Shown: positions 57,037 to 64,000 of the stretch, piece after piece | How positions within the stretch are numbered: position 1 is the stretch's first letter | Layout: every line of letters begins with the position of its first letter | NCBI RefSeq assembly: GCF_000760215.1 | Contig: NZ_JNAW01000003.1 | Location: 62,001 to 126,000 of the forward strand | Origin: Prochlorococcus sp. MIT 0603 | Lineage (GTDB): Bacteria; Cyanobacteriota; Cyanobacteriia; PCC-6307; Cyanobiaceae | Reading direction: 5' to 3' | DNA: 64,000 nt | Notes under the pieces: generated by a model | What the model was told of the DNA's origin: nothing | The model's input: the letters and a program-made list of their open reading frames with translations, nothing else | Databases searched by the model: none | Translations under genes and position numbers: made by a program

Positions 57037-58806
57037 TTGAAAGAAGTTTCGCAGAGTTATTTTACAATAGATAAAATCATGGATATACTAATAAAGTTAT
57101 TAACAATTTATAAGCATTTCTTTTTTGCAGGAAATATTAAAAGGAATTTAAGACTCTGCTTCTATGCTTTTATATTGTTACCTTTTCAATCACTGCTAGA
57201 AGTCTACACAATTTCGTTATTAGCTTCAATATTAACAGGAAGTGCTTTGACAATATTGATAATACCAAAAATATTTTCTTTTGAATTTATCAACGTGGGC
57301 ATTAATCTCTTAGTTAGTTCTATAACTTTGTATATTCTACGTTACAAGAATCTCTCAATACAACACATAGTATCAAGAGATGTAGTCATCAATATGCAAG
57401 TAAAAATATATGAAAAAATGGTAAGCAACGGGAAAGAACCTAATCATTTAGGGAAAGGAGATTCTGATAGTAATTCCTTAAATTTAGACAGCAATTTAAA
57501 TAATGTATTGCAAAATGAATTATTTATATTCTATAGAGACATTTGCATTCCTACTCTAAGATTATTCTCAAACTTTATAATTCTCTTAGCTGTTGTATTT
57601 TATTGCATATACTCTTCAGGAATAATCTTCCTACCAATCTTCTCATCATCTTTGATTTATTACTTTATATACTACAGTTTAAAGGCAAGAAACACAATAA
57701 ATACATCAAGTAATTTTATCAAAAGTCAATCTAATAATACTGGTATTATTAGATATATTTTCTCTAATATACAGAGTTTTATATACTCAAATATATCTAC
57801 TAAATTAACAACGAAGAGCATTAGAGAGTTTAATAATCAGCTTAACAATTATTATATTTTGGGTAAAGGGGTTTTCTCTACTATATACCAACTAGAGCTT
57901 TTATTTATTTTTATAGTGATAATAGTTTTATTTTGGAGCAAAACGTTAAATTATTCATTAGGTGTTTCTTCAATTCTAGTTGCTCTAATTGGTCTTCAGA
58001 AGACATTCCGTACATCACAACAAATTGCAAATTCCTTCACTGTTTTCCTTAATAATTCCAAGACTATAGATAATATTTTTGAGCTTTTATTTAAAAGTCA
58101 GTTTGATAATCTTAAGACAAACTATTATACATCAAATCAATTTATAAGGTTCGATAAGAGAAAAAGTATATATACTCTTGAAGGCAGACTAAGCTTAGAT
58201 TTCCTTAGTAAAAAGAAATCATTAGAAACGAGAATCTACCAAAGTGATTTTGGATTCAATTTTACATCTGATCAGCCTGTTCATATATCAGCTCCATCTG
58301 GTTTTGGGAAAACATTGATATTAAAGAGATTATTAAATTCACCTGTTAATGTATTGAATAGAGAATTAAAAGGCGAGACTAGATTAGTTAATCAAAAAAA
58401 TATACTTCTTAAAGATATTGCCTTTTATTTACCTCAGTCTCAGCAATTACCACCTTTAGTTATTTCAGATTTCCTACCTGGGTTAGAAAAGAGTCACATT
58501 GATGATTTGTTGAATTTGTTTAAATTTCCCAGAAGTATTATTGAAAACTTTAGGATAAAAGATTACAACAAATTTTTAATAAACTCACTGTCATTAAGTG
58601 GTGGAGAGGTGCAAAGATTATGGATAATAAAAGCAATATCAGAAAAACCAAAAATTTTAATATTAGATGAGCCATTCTCAGCACTTAATTCTGAGATGAT
58701 CCATGATATTTCTAAATTATTACCAACATTACTACCTCCATCAACAATAGTAATTATAACTTCCCATGTTAAACTGAGTGAGTGCTACAAGGTCATTAAA
58801 CTTTAA
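57037..58806 (+). CDS. Fused ABC exporter (permease plus ATPase), accessory
   Basis: A 589-residue half-transporter of exporter type. The first 320 residues hold about five to six membrane helices (CFYAFILLPFQSLLEVYTISL, FINVGINLLVSSITLYIL, LFSNFIILLAVVFYCIYSSG, LLFIFIVIIVLFWSK). The ATPase domain has Walker A APSGFGKT (first Gly of the usual GxSGxGKT is Ala), Q-loop FYLPQSQQLPP, signature LSGGEVQR, Walker B ILILDEPFSAL and switch His ITSHVK. The start is uncertain: TTG at 57037 or ATG at 57079. Codon use is very AT-rich. Given the neighbours, a surface-sugar exporter is likely, but the substrate is unknown. Confidence 0.8.
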   Translation: MKEVSQSYFTIDKIMDILIKLLTIYKHFFFAGNIKRNLRLCFYAFILLPFQSLLEVYTISLLASILTGSALTILIIPKIFSFEFINVGINLLVSSITLYILRYKNLSIQHIVSRDVVINMQVKIYEKMVSNGKEPNHLGKGDSDSNSLNLDSNLNNVLQNELFIFYRDICIPTLRLFSNFIILLAVVFYCIYSSGIIFLPIFSSSLIYYFIYYSLKARNTINTSSNFIKSQSNNTGIIRYIFSNIQSFIYSNISTKLTTKSIREFNNQLNNYYILGKGVFSTIYQLELLFIFIVIIVLFWSKTLNYSLGVSSILVALIGLQKTFRTSQQIANSFTVFLNNSKTIDNIFELLFKSQFDNLKTNYYTSNQFIRFDKRKSIYTLEGRLSLDFLSKKKSLETRIYQSDFGFNFTSDQPVHISAPSGFGKTLILKRLLNSPVNVLNRELKGETRLVNQKNILLKDIAFYLPQSQQLPPLVISDFLPGLEKSHIDDLLNLFKFPRSIIENFRIKDYNKFLINSLSLSGGEVQRLWIIKAISEKPKILILDEPFSALNSEMIHDISKLLPTLLPPSTIVIITSHVKLSECYKVIKL

Positions 58807-58880
58807 ATCTATTTTATTATTAATATGCTTAGTAACTGATAGAGGAGTATGAACAATTAGATATAAATCAGCTTTAATTT

Positions 58881-59633
58881 TCACCACATAAAACCCTTTT
58901 CTATTAGAATGCAGTTTCTATTAATTTCCTGAGATCCAGTTATTTCTTTCATGGTAAAAATAATTTCTTCTGTAGTTAGATTTACTAAGTCATTATAATT
59001 ATACATTTCTATAAGTTTCTTTAATTTGGTTAAATCATCTGATGTATCTAAACAATATCTTAGACCCTTAGCTTGCCAATAATTAGGGCATGGAATACTC
59101 TCCCTACCACACAACTTTTCCAATGCAAATATAACATGTTCTTTATCATTTTTATTATTATCAAGTAAGGAATTAGCCTTTCTCAAATATTCTGAGGATA
59201 TTACGCTTACAATTGTTCCATTAGGCCAATTGAGATCATAATAACAACTTCCGAAAACAATTTTATTTTTCATTACATAATCTATAGCGTAATTAATGAC
59301 GTCATGTCCTACTAGAGGGTTATCTCCTGTAACCCTAACTATCCATTGAAATTCTTGTAATTTCCTTGAAATATCATCAAATCTAAGAAGGACATTATCC
59401 TCTTCTTCATTTGTGAAAGTTTCTATATCCAAACTATTGGCAATATTAATTATTTTTTGATTCGATAGAGTTGATCCAGTCGAAACAACTACTTTATCAA
59501 GGCTTTTTGATCTACTTACCCTATCAATACAAACCTCTAATGCTGTCTTGCCTTTAATTAGTTCAAAGATAGATTTCCCTGGAAGTCGTTTTGATGAATA
59601 TCTTGCTTGAATTATACAAAGAATTTTCACCAT
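58881..59633 (-). CDS. SpsF-type nucleotidyltransferase (CMP-sugar synthetase-like)
   Basis: A 250-residue protein of the SpsF/NeuA-like nucleotidyltransferase family (COG1861). The N-terminal nucleotide motif is IIQARYSSKRLPGKSI, followed by DKVVVSTG, VRVTGDNPLV (metal-binding Asp) and ENNVLLRF-type segments. It would activate a sugar acid, probably with CTP, from the family and the NeuB neighbour. Its start overlaps the SDR gene stop by 7 bases, so it is the last gene of the operon. The substrate cannot be named. Confidence 0.8.
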   Translation of the reverse strand: MVKILCIIQARYSSKRLPGKSIFELIKGKTALEVCIDRVSRSKSLDKVVVSTGSTLSNQKIINIANSLDIETFTNEEEDNVLLRFDDISRKLQEFQWIVRVTGDNPLVGHDVINYAIDYVMKNKIVFGSCYYDLNWPNGTIVSVISSEYLRKANSLLDNNKNDKEHVIFALEKLCGRESIPCPNYWQAKGLRYCLDTSDDLTKLKKLIEMYNYNDLVNLTTEEIIFTMKEITGSQEINRNCILIEKGFMW

Positions 59634-60361
59634 ATACTCCAGCCCCCATCAATAACCAATTCACTACCATTCATATAAGTATTACGCTTATCCAGTAGAA
59701 GCTCTACAGCAGGTAGAAGCTCCTCTAATTTCATCATTCTATTAATTGGAGTTAAAGAGGAGAATTTTTTAATGAACTCAGTTTCATGATTATTAAGTAC
59801 TCCATGTGGAGCAATTGTATTTGTTCTGATTCCGAACTGAATCCAATTTGCTGCTAAGTATTTTGTCAGCATATGAACTCCACCTTTACTTGCTGAGTAG
59901 CAAGCAGGGTTACCCATACTATTGTTCTTATAAAGATTGGGGTTAGAAGATATTCGCCCATAAGTAGATCCAAAGTTTACTATAGAGATATCTGAAAACT
60001 CAGGTCTCCTATAATTCTTTATGCCCAAACACATATAATATAATCCATTCAAGTTAGCATCAATTACTGATTTCCATAATTCAATATCATCCTCACTTTC
60101 TTTTGATAAAAAGCCTTTTGGTTTATATTGATGACAATTTATTAAAGCTGTCAAATCAATCTCCTTCTTAGATATTCTTTCATAAAGTATTTCAACCTCT
60201 TTATCATTACTAATATCGACTGAGTTATAATAAAATCTTTCATCTTGTACAGAAGAGTAGTCTGAGATATCAACTCCTATAACAAACTCTTTCTTAGCCA
60301 ATAATGATTTAACTAAGAAAGATCCAATAAGACCATTTGATCCAGTTACGATTATAGCCAT
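59627..60361 (-). CDS. Short-chain dehydrogenase/reductase in sugar-acid cluster
   Basis: A classical SDR of 244 residues: NAD-binding GSNGLIGSFLVKSL at the N-terminus, catalytic Ser in STYGR and the YxxxK pair in CYSASKGGVHML, with the end motif NGSELVIDGGWSIW. It overlaps the Gfo/Idh gene by 10 bases and the SpsF-type gene by 7. The arrangement resembles the PtmA-type SDR genes found in Campylobacter flagellin-sugar loci, from memory. The substrate is inferred to be a sugar or sugar nucleotide. Confidence 0.83.
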   Translation of the reverse strand: MAIIVTGSNGLIGSFLVKSLLAKKEFVIGVDISDYSSVQDERFYYNSVDISNDKEVEILYERISKKEIDLTALINCHQYKPKGFLSKESEDDIELWKSVIDANLNGLYYMCLGIKNYRRPEFSDISIVNFGSTYGRISSNPNLYKNNSMGNPACYSASKGGVHMLTKYLAANWIQFGIRTNTIAPHGVLNNHETEFIKKFSSLTPINRMMKLEELLPAVELLLDKRNTYMNGSELVIDGGWSIW

Positions 60362-61266
60362 TCTTTAATTCTTTTACAAAATCTTGCAATCACTATACCA
60401 TCTGATCCTCTTGCTGTGATTTGCTTTCCTCCTTTTAATATTTCATCCCACATACTTTCATATGTGTTTGACCATGATTCAAAGTCTTCAAAATTATCTA
60501 AATTAAAAATATAAGGGATTTTATTATTGGTTTTAATAAGCTCTATAAACCTTTTTCTTATAGGAGAAACTAATGAAAGTGAAATAAATGCTTTAATTTC
60601 TGATTTACTATGGATTAGATTTATTTCAATACTGTCTTCTATTTTTGAGGACTTGGGGTTCAACAGCTCTTTCTTATTAAGAATAAACCAGTCATCCTGA
60701 GAAGTTTTTGTTATGTATAAAAGCAAATCTATTTCATGACAACTTATATTTAAAGCACCCCCATGATCAGGATCAATTACATAATTTGTTAGGGACCTCT
60801 CTCCATACCAATTAAAAGGATTATCATGGAAAAATAGTTTTATTGATTGTATTTCCGAATATGAATCTTCTATTATATCTTTGATTTTTTGAACATTTGG
60901 ATTATATCTTACATTAAATAAAGTATAGAATTTTCTTTTTCTAAATTTATCAAGAATATTTATATCATATTCATTCCAACTTAATAAAGGTTTCTCTACA
61001 GCTATTAATGAATTATCTCTCGTTGCTATGTAGCTTATTTCAAGATCGACCTTGCGATTTTCAGGTGATCCTGCTATTACTGATAAGTCAAAATAATTAT
61101 GATACTTTTTGGGTAGGAAATCCATATAAGATAAAAATATAAGGTTTTTAATTGTTCCATGATGTTTACGAGTTCGACTTAAATGAATGCAATGAATGCC
61201 TTTAGATTGAAGTATATTAGAGTGCCTTTGTGCTATAGAGCCTGTGCCTATTATTAAAGCTTTCAT
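60352..61266 (-). CDS. Gfo/Idh/MocA family oxidoreductase in sugar-acid cluster
   Basis: An NAD(P)-dependent sugar dehydrogenase of 304 residues. The Rossmann motif is GTGSIAQRHSNIL (about residues 7-19), AVEKPLLSW is the family's EKP motif, and DPDHGGALNISCHEIDLLLY provides the conserved catalytic His region. The C-terminal beta-sheet domain follows. It is co-directional with the SDR (10-base overlap) and 110 bases downstream of the GT2 gene. The substrate is unknown; the cluster suggests an amino-sugar or its nucleotide. Confidence 0.84.
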   Translation of the reverse strand: MKALIIGTGSIAQRHSNILQSKGIHCIHLSRTRKHHGTIKNLIFLSYMDFLPKKYHNYFDLSVIAGSPENRKVDLEISYIATRDNSLIAVEKPLLSWNEYDINILDKFRKRKFYTLFNVRYNPNVQKIKDIIEDSYSEIQSIKLFFHDNPFNWYGERSLTNYVIDPDHGGALNISCHEIDLLLYITKTSQDDWFILNKKELLNPKSSKIEDSIEINLIHSKSEIKAFISLSLVSPIRKRFIELIKTNNKIPYIFNLDNFEDFESWSNTYESMWDEILKGGKQITARGSDGIVIARFCKRIKEWL

Positions 61267-61375
61267 ATAATTAAATTTATAACTAGTGACTTAAAACTTT
61301 TAATCACAATAAATCTTTATCTACTAACAAGATAATTATATACATCAAATCTATACATGACTAATCAAGCATATA

Positions 61376-62026
61376 CTAATCATGACTTTTATCATAAGTT
61401 CGTTTTTGCTCATACTCAGATGTTAACGACATAGAATGTTGTCTATACCTATACAAGGGTAGAGGTAAATGTAGGGAGTTTATACCATTAGCATTTAATC
61501 TTGATGCAAATTCTCTCTCTTCTCCAATACGAAGAGATTCATATAAACCATGCCTAGCAAAAACACTTTTTCTAACTAATCTTGCGCATGCTATAGGTTT
61601 TTCGCAGGCATTAATCCTTGATGACTTTTGATCATTATCATCTACATACACATAATCTGAATATACAATGTCAATATCAGGTCTTAATTCTAATGCTACT
61701 GTAAGCGTTTGAATTGTTAAAGGGTGAATATAGTCATCTGAGTCTAATAGAAAAATATATCTACCTCTTGCCATTGATATTGCTTTATTACGAGCAAAGC
61801 CAACACCAACATTTAAAGTATTGGTTATAATCTTTATCAACTTATTATCACTGTACAGAAAACCTAGTATTTCATTAGTTGAATCTGTAGATGCATCATC
61901 GCAAACCACAACTTCATAGTTAATTTCTGTTTCTTGCATAATACAAGAATTAATACATGCCTCTATATATGACTGCGAATTGTAAGCAGGTATTACTATT
62001 GAAACGTGTGGATGCATATTTTTCAT
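61376..62026 (-). CDS. Family 2 glycosyltransferase
   Basis: A GT-A fold transferase of 216 residues: VSIVIPAYNSQSYIEACINS at the N-terminus, CDDASTDST (nucleotide Asp), NVGVGFARNKAISMARGRYI and the metal motif LDSDDYIHP (DxD). After about residue 140 the acceptor part (VRKSVFARHGLYESLRIGEE) is short. It may be a compact GT2; a truncation cannot be excluded, as many are 250-330 residues. TAATG overlap with the neuB stop means translational coupling. Confidence 0.85.
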   Translation of the reverse strand: MKNMHPHVSIVIPAYNSQSYIEACINSCIMQETEINYEVVVCDDASTDSTNEILGFLYSDNKLIKIITNTLNVGVGFARNKAISMARGRYIFLLDSDDYIHPLTIQTLTVALELRPDIDIVYSDYVYVDDNDQKSSRINACEKPIACARLVRKSVFARHGLYESLRIGEEREFASRLNANGINSLHLPLPLYRYRQHSMSLTSEYEQKRTYDKSHD

Positions 62027-63063
62027 TATTCTATAACTTCCATTGATAAAGAATCACCCTTAATCAGATCTACAATTGTACTCTTACCAAGAACATTATC
62101 GATATGTATTGGTAATAAAGAGTTTGTAGGTCTAAGAATAGCTATGTGGTGGCCCTCTAATCTAGTTCCTGCTGGAATTGCTTTAGCTGCATATAGGCCT
62201 CGACGAGCATGTAATCTGGCCATCTCTTGACTCTTTAAATCAGGAATTCCCTCTCCAAGCAACTTAATTAATTTCTTTTCCCTTATTCTTAACTCTAATA
62301 AATCTTCTGCTGTCATTGCGTGGTAATGGTCATTTCCTGCCTTTATTCGTGAGGTAGTAAAATGCTTTTCTATAAATACTGCTCCCGAAGTAATAGCAGC
62401 CAAAATACAGTCAAAGCCTTCAGGTACTGGAACGTGGCAAGAATAACCAATACTAATATTCTGATCGGCAAAATGATCCTTTAGAGTTGATACCATTGAA
62501 ATATTTGCATTATCAATTTCACATGGATAGTTAAGAACACAATGAAGTACCGTTAAATGTATCTTTGTATTTTTTATTATATGATTAACTGTGTAATCTA
62601 TTTCATCAATTGTACTTGCACCTGTAGATAAAACTATAGGTTTATTTTTTTCTATTATATGATCTATTAAAGGCAAATTTGTAATATCTGATGAGCTGAT
62701 CTTATGAAAAGGTACATAAGGGTCAAAGGTATCAATTAAATCTGGATCAAAGCAGGTAACAACAAAGTCCAAGTGATATTTTTTACATGCTTCAATCAAA
62801 GGTTTGTAAAAGTCAAGATCATTTTGCTCAAGTCGTTTAAATAAAGAGTATTGAGTTCTTTCTGACTCTTTATCTGTATCCCAATAAGCTGGAGAATGTT
62901 GTGCTGCTAATTTATCTGCTTCATAACATTGAAATTTGACACCACTTGCTCCTGCAATGGAAGCGGTCTTAATCATCTCCAGAGCCAGGTCTAATGACCC
63001 TCCATGATTAACTCCAATCTCAGCTAGCATATAAGCAGGTTTCATACAAGTGATATCTAGCAT
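62026..63063 (-). CDS. neuB: Nonulosonic acid synthase, NeuB/SpsE family
   Basis: Condenses a hexosamine derivative with PEP to give a nine-carbon sugar acid (sialic-, legionaminic- or pseudaminic-type). The TIM barrel (about residues 10-270) shows AEIGVNHGGSLDLALEMI, GVKFQCYEADKL, KISSSDITNLPLIDHI, VLSTGAST and IGYSCHVP; the C-terminal 65 residues are a SAF (antifreeze-like) domain starting ARRGLYAAKAIPAGTRL. 345 residues. Which sugar is made cannot be told from the synthase alone. The GT2 gene follows directly. Confidence 0.9.
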   Translation of the reverse strand: MLDITCMKPAYMLAEIGVNHGGSLDLALEMIKTASIAGASGVKFQCYEADKLAAQHSPAYWDTDKESERTQYSLFKRLEQNDLDFYKPLIEACKKYHLDFVVTCFDPDLIDTFDPYVPFHKISSSDITNLPLIDHIIEKNKPIVLSTGASTIDEIDYTVNHIIKNTKIHLTVLHCVLNYPCEIDNANISMVSTLKDHFADQNISIGYSCHVPVPEGFDCILAAITSGAVFIEKHFTTSRIKAGNDHYHAMTAEDLLELRIREKKLIKLLGEGIPDLKSQEMARLHARRGLYAAKAIPAGTRLEGHHIAILRPTNSLLPIHIDNVLGKSTIVDLIKGDSLSMEVIE

Positions 63064-63238
63064 TAATCAATTTACATTAAAATAGTGTATTTGATCAATT
63101 GAGTTGTTTAATAGTTACAGACGTAAGAACTTTATTCTAAAAATATAAAAGTGATCCCTTAGTAAACATCTGGTTAGTTGTAAAGAGAATATTACTTAGT
63201 TGAGTATAAAATTCTAATCAAGATAGAGAGTGAAAATG

Positions 63239-64000
63239 TTAAATGATATCTCTAAATGTTCCTTGTATAATATCTTCTATAGTTATTAATATCTTTCTTA
63301 TAAAATGTTTAGAAAATACATTAGGACGTTTGGTTATATATATAATTAATTTTTCTGGTATGCTTAGTATTCTAGATAGTCTAGAGACTGGCAATGTGAT
63401 TGAATGCACTTTGTAAATACCATCAACCCTTTCAAAGCCATCTAGAGGATCAAAATAACTCATCAAATAATTAGCAAAGATAATTGCATTTTTGGAATCT
63501 AATATTTTAATTTTATTTAATTTACGATTATTAGCTTTTAGGAAATCGATGCAATCTATAGCAGAATTAAAGTTATATCCTATGTTAAGTGGAGAGTATG
63601 GAGAAGGTCCTATTTGAATTAATAATTTTTTCCAATAGGAGGCCTCAAGGGAGATCGAAGACGCAAATGTAATGACTGCATCTGCTTTGTCAAGTAAAGC
63701 ATAAGAGTCAATAACACTATCAGGATCATGTACTGTAACATTATCTCTTTTTGGAAGACTTCTTATTGATTGCAATGAAGAAGTTCTCACTCCTATTTGA
63801 TTAGGATGGATTCTTATTACTATCTCAAAGTCTTCTGAAGGAAGGTTTGTAATTAACTTAAAGATTTCCTTTGACTGTAATACTTTCCTTTGACTGATAC
63901 CCCAATCATTGCCTAAAAATCTATATTCGTCATCAGAAGAAGTATAGATTACAATTAATTGCTTTGATTTATTTAATTTTCCATAAAAACCTAACTGCTG
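63239..64000 (-). CDS. Capsule/surface polysaccharide biosynthesis-like protein, 5' end outside the window
   Basis: The frame is open to the right edge, so at least 253 residues belong to a larger gene. Upstream of the first internal GTG (63790) the reading KLNKSKQLIVIYTSSDDEYR and LPSEDFEIVIRIHPNQIGVR continues without a stop. A GT-B-like C-terminal half follows: VTVHDPDSVIDSYALLDKAD, ITFASSISLEASYWKKLLIQ and IGPSPYSPL. The order of a HPN motif, a DADAV-type segment and SxxxEA recalls the capsule-synthesis/UDP-GlcNAc-2-epimerase-like superfamily. Function unproven. Confidence 0.65.
   Translation of the reverse strand, partial: QQLGFYGKLNKSKQLIVIYTSSDDEYRFLGNDWGISQRKVLQSKEIFKLITNLPSEDFEIVIRIHPNQIGVRTSSLQSIRSLPKRDNVTVHDPDSVIDSYALLDKADAVITFASSISLEASYWKKLLIQIGPSPYSPLNIGYNFNSAIDCIDFLKANNRKLNKIKILDSKNAIIFANYLMSYFDPLDGFERVDGIYKVHSITLPVSRLSRILSIPEKLIIYITKRPNVFSKHFIRKILITIEDIIQGTFRDII

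Noticed and set aside
61376-62026. GT2 gene as a clear truncation
   Set aside because: The protein has all N-terminal motifs, a normal start and coupling to neuB, and short GT2 proteins exist. No stop or frameshift was found that proves loss.
1-64000. CRISPR arrays, insertion sequences, transposases and phage genes
   Set aside because: No spaced direct repeats, transposase motifs or terminal inverted repeats were noticed anywhere by eye on either strand.

Overview
The window looks like the chromosome of a low-light-type marine Prochlorococcus (or a very close marine picocyanobacterium). The evidence is an AT-rich, tightly packed genome, a nickel superoxide dismutase with its own maturation protease, a cyanobacterial FtsQ/FtsZ order, a ZipN/ARC6 division protein, a cyanobacterial ThiD2-ThiE fusion, CbiET, TIGR03792, DUF3611 and DUF3122 proteins, and CCA-less tRNA genes. 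The strain cannot be fixed from sequence alone. Gene calls rest on translated motifs and family knowledge; no database search was run.

Layout. 1-6.3 kb: the 3' end of hemW, panB, the SRP RNA, then a division and cell-wall block on the minus strand (miaB, ddl, a small membrane protein, ftsQ, ftsZ) and tRNA-His. 6.3-9 kb: a two-gene operon of a cytosine-deaminase-type amidohydrolase and an FAD-linked oxidase. 9-16.5 kb: folC, argD, two tRNA-Leu genes, murA, a SPOUT rRNA methylase, lpd and trpC. 16.5-18 kb: a nickel cluster (NicO-type transporter, Ni-SOD protease, sodN). 18-33.6 kb: housekeeping genes, including fkpA-type PPIase, lnt, mnmA, nnrD/E, a group 2 sigma factor, pdhA, zipN, ffh, rpsP, phoH, a BI-1 protein, era and trmD.

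33.7-36.1 kb is an AT-rich insertion between trmD and ispF with a methyltransferase and a DUF4910 aminopeptidase-like protein. 36.2-51.2 kb returns to core genes: ispF, TIGR03792, larB, thiS, thiE, ribF, surE, pheS, nadK, cbiET, ribD, ftsH, argF and lexA. Three proteins too short for routine ORF calling are proposed at 37.85, 38.06 and 39.72 kb.

51.2-64 kb is the accessory part. It begins with an outer-membrane beta-barrel candidate facing a capsule-export pair (a Wzc-like chain-length protein with a decayed kinase domain, and a Wza-like export protein). A tRNA-Ala gene follows. Then comes an AT-rich island with a fused ABC exporter and, on the other strand, a nonulosonic-acid-like gene set: a partial capsule-type protein, NeuB-type synthase, GT2 glycosyltransferase, Gfo/Idh/MocA dehydrogenase, SDR dehydrogenase and an SpsF-type nucleotidyltransferase. 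Together these genes suggest synthesis of an acidic sugar, its transfer to a surface glycan and its export. This island, the trmD-ispF insertion and the decayed-kinase exporter are the most unusual parts of the window.
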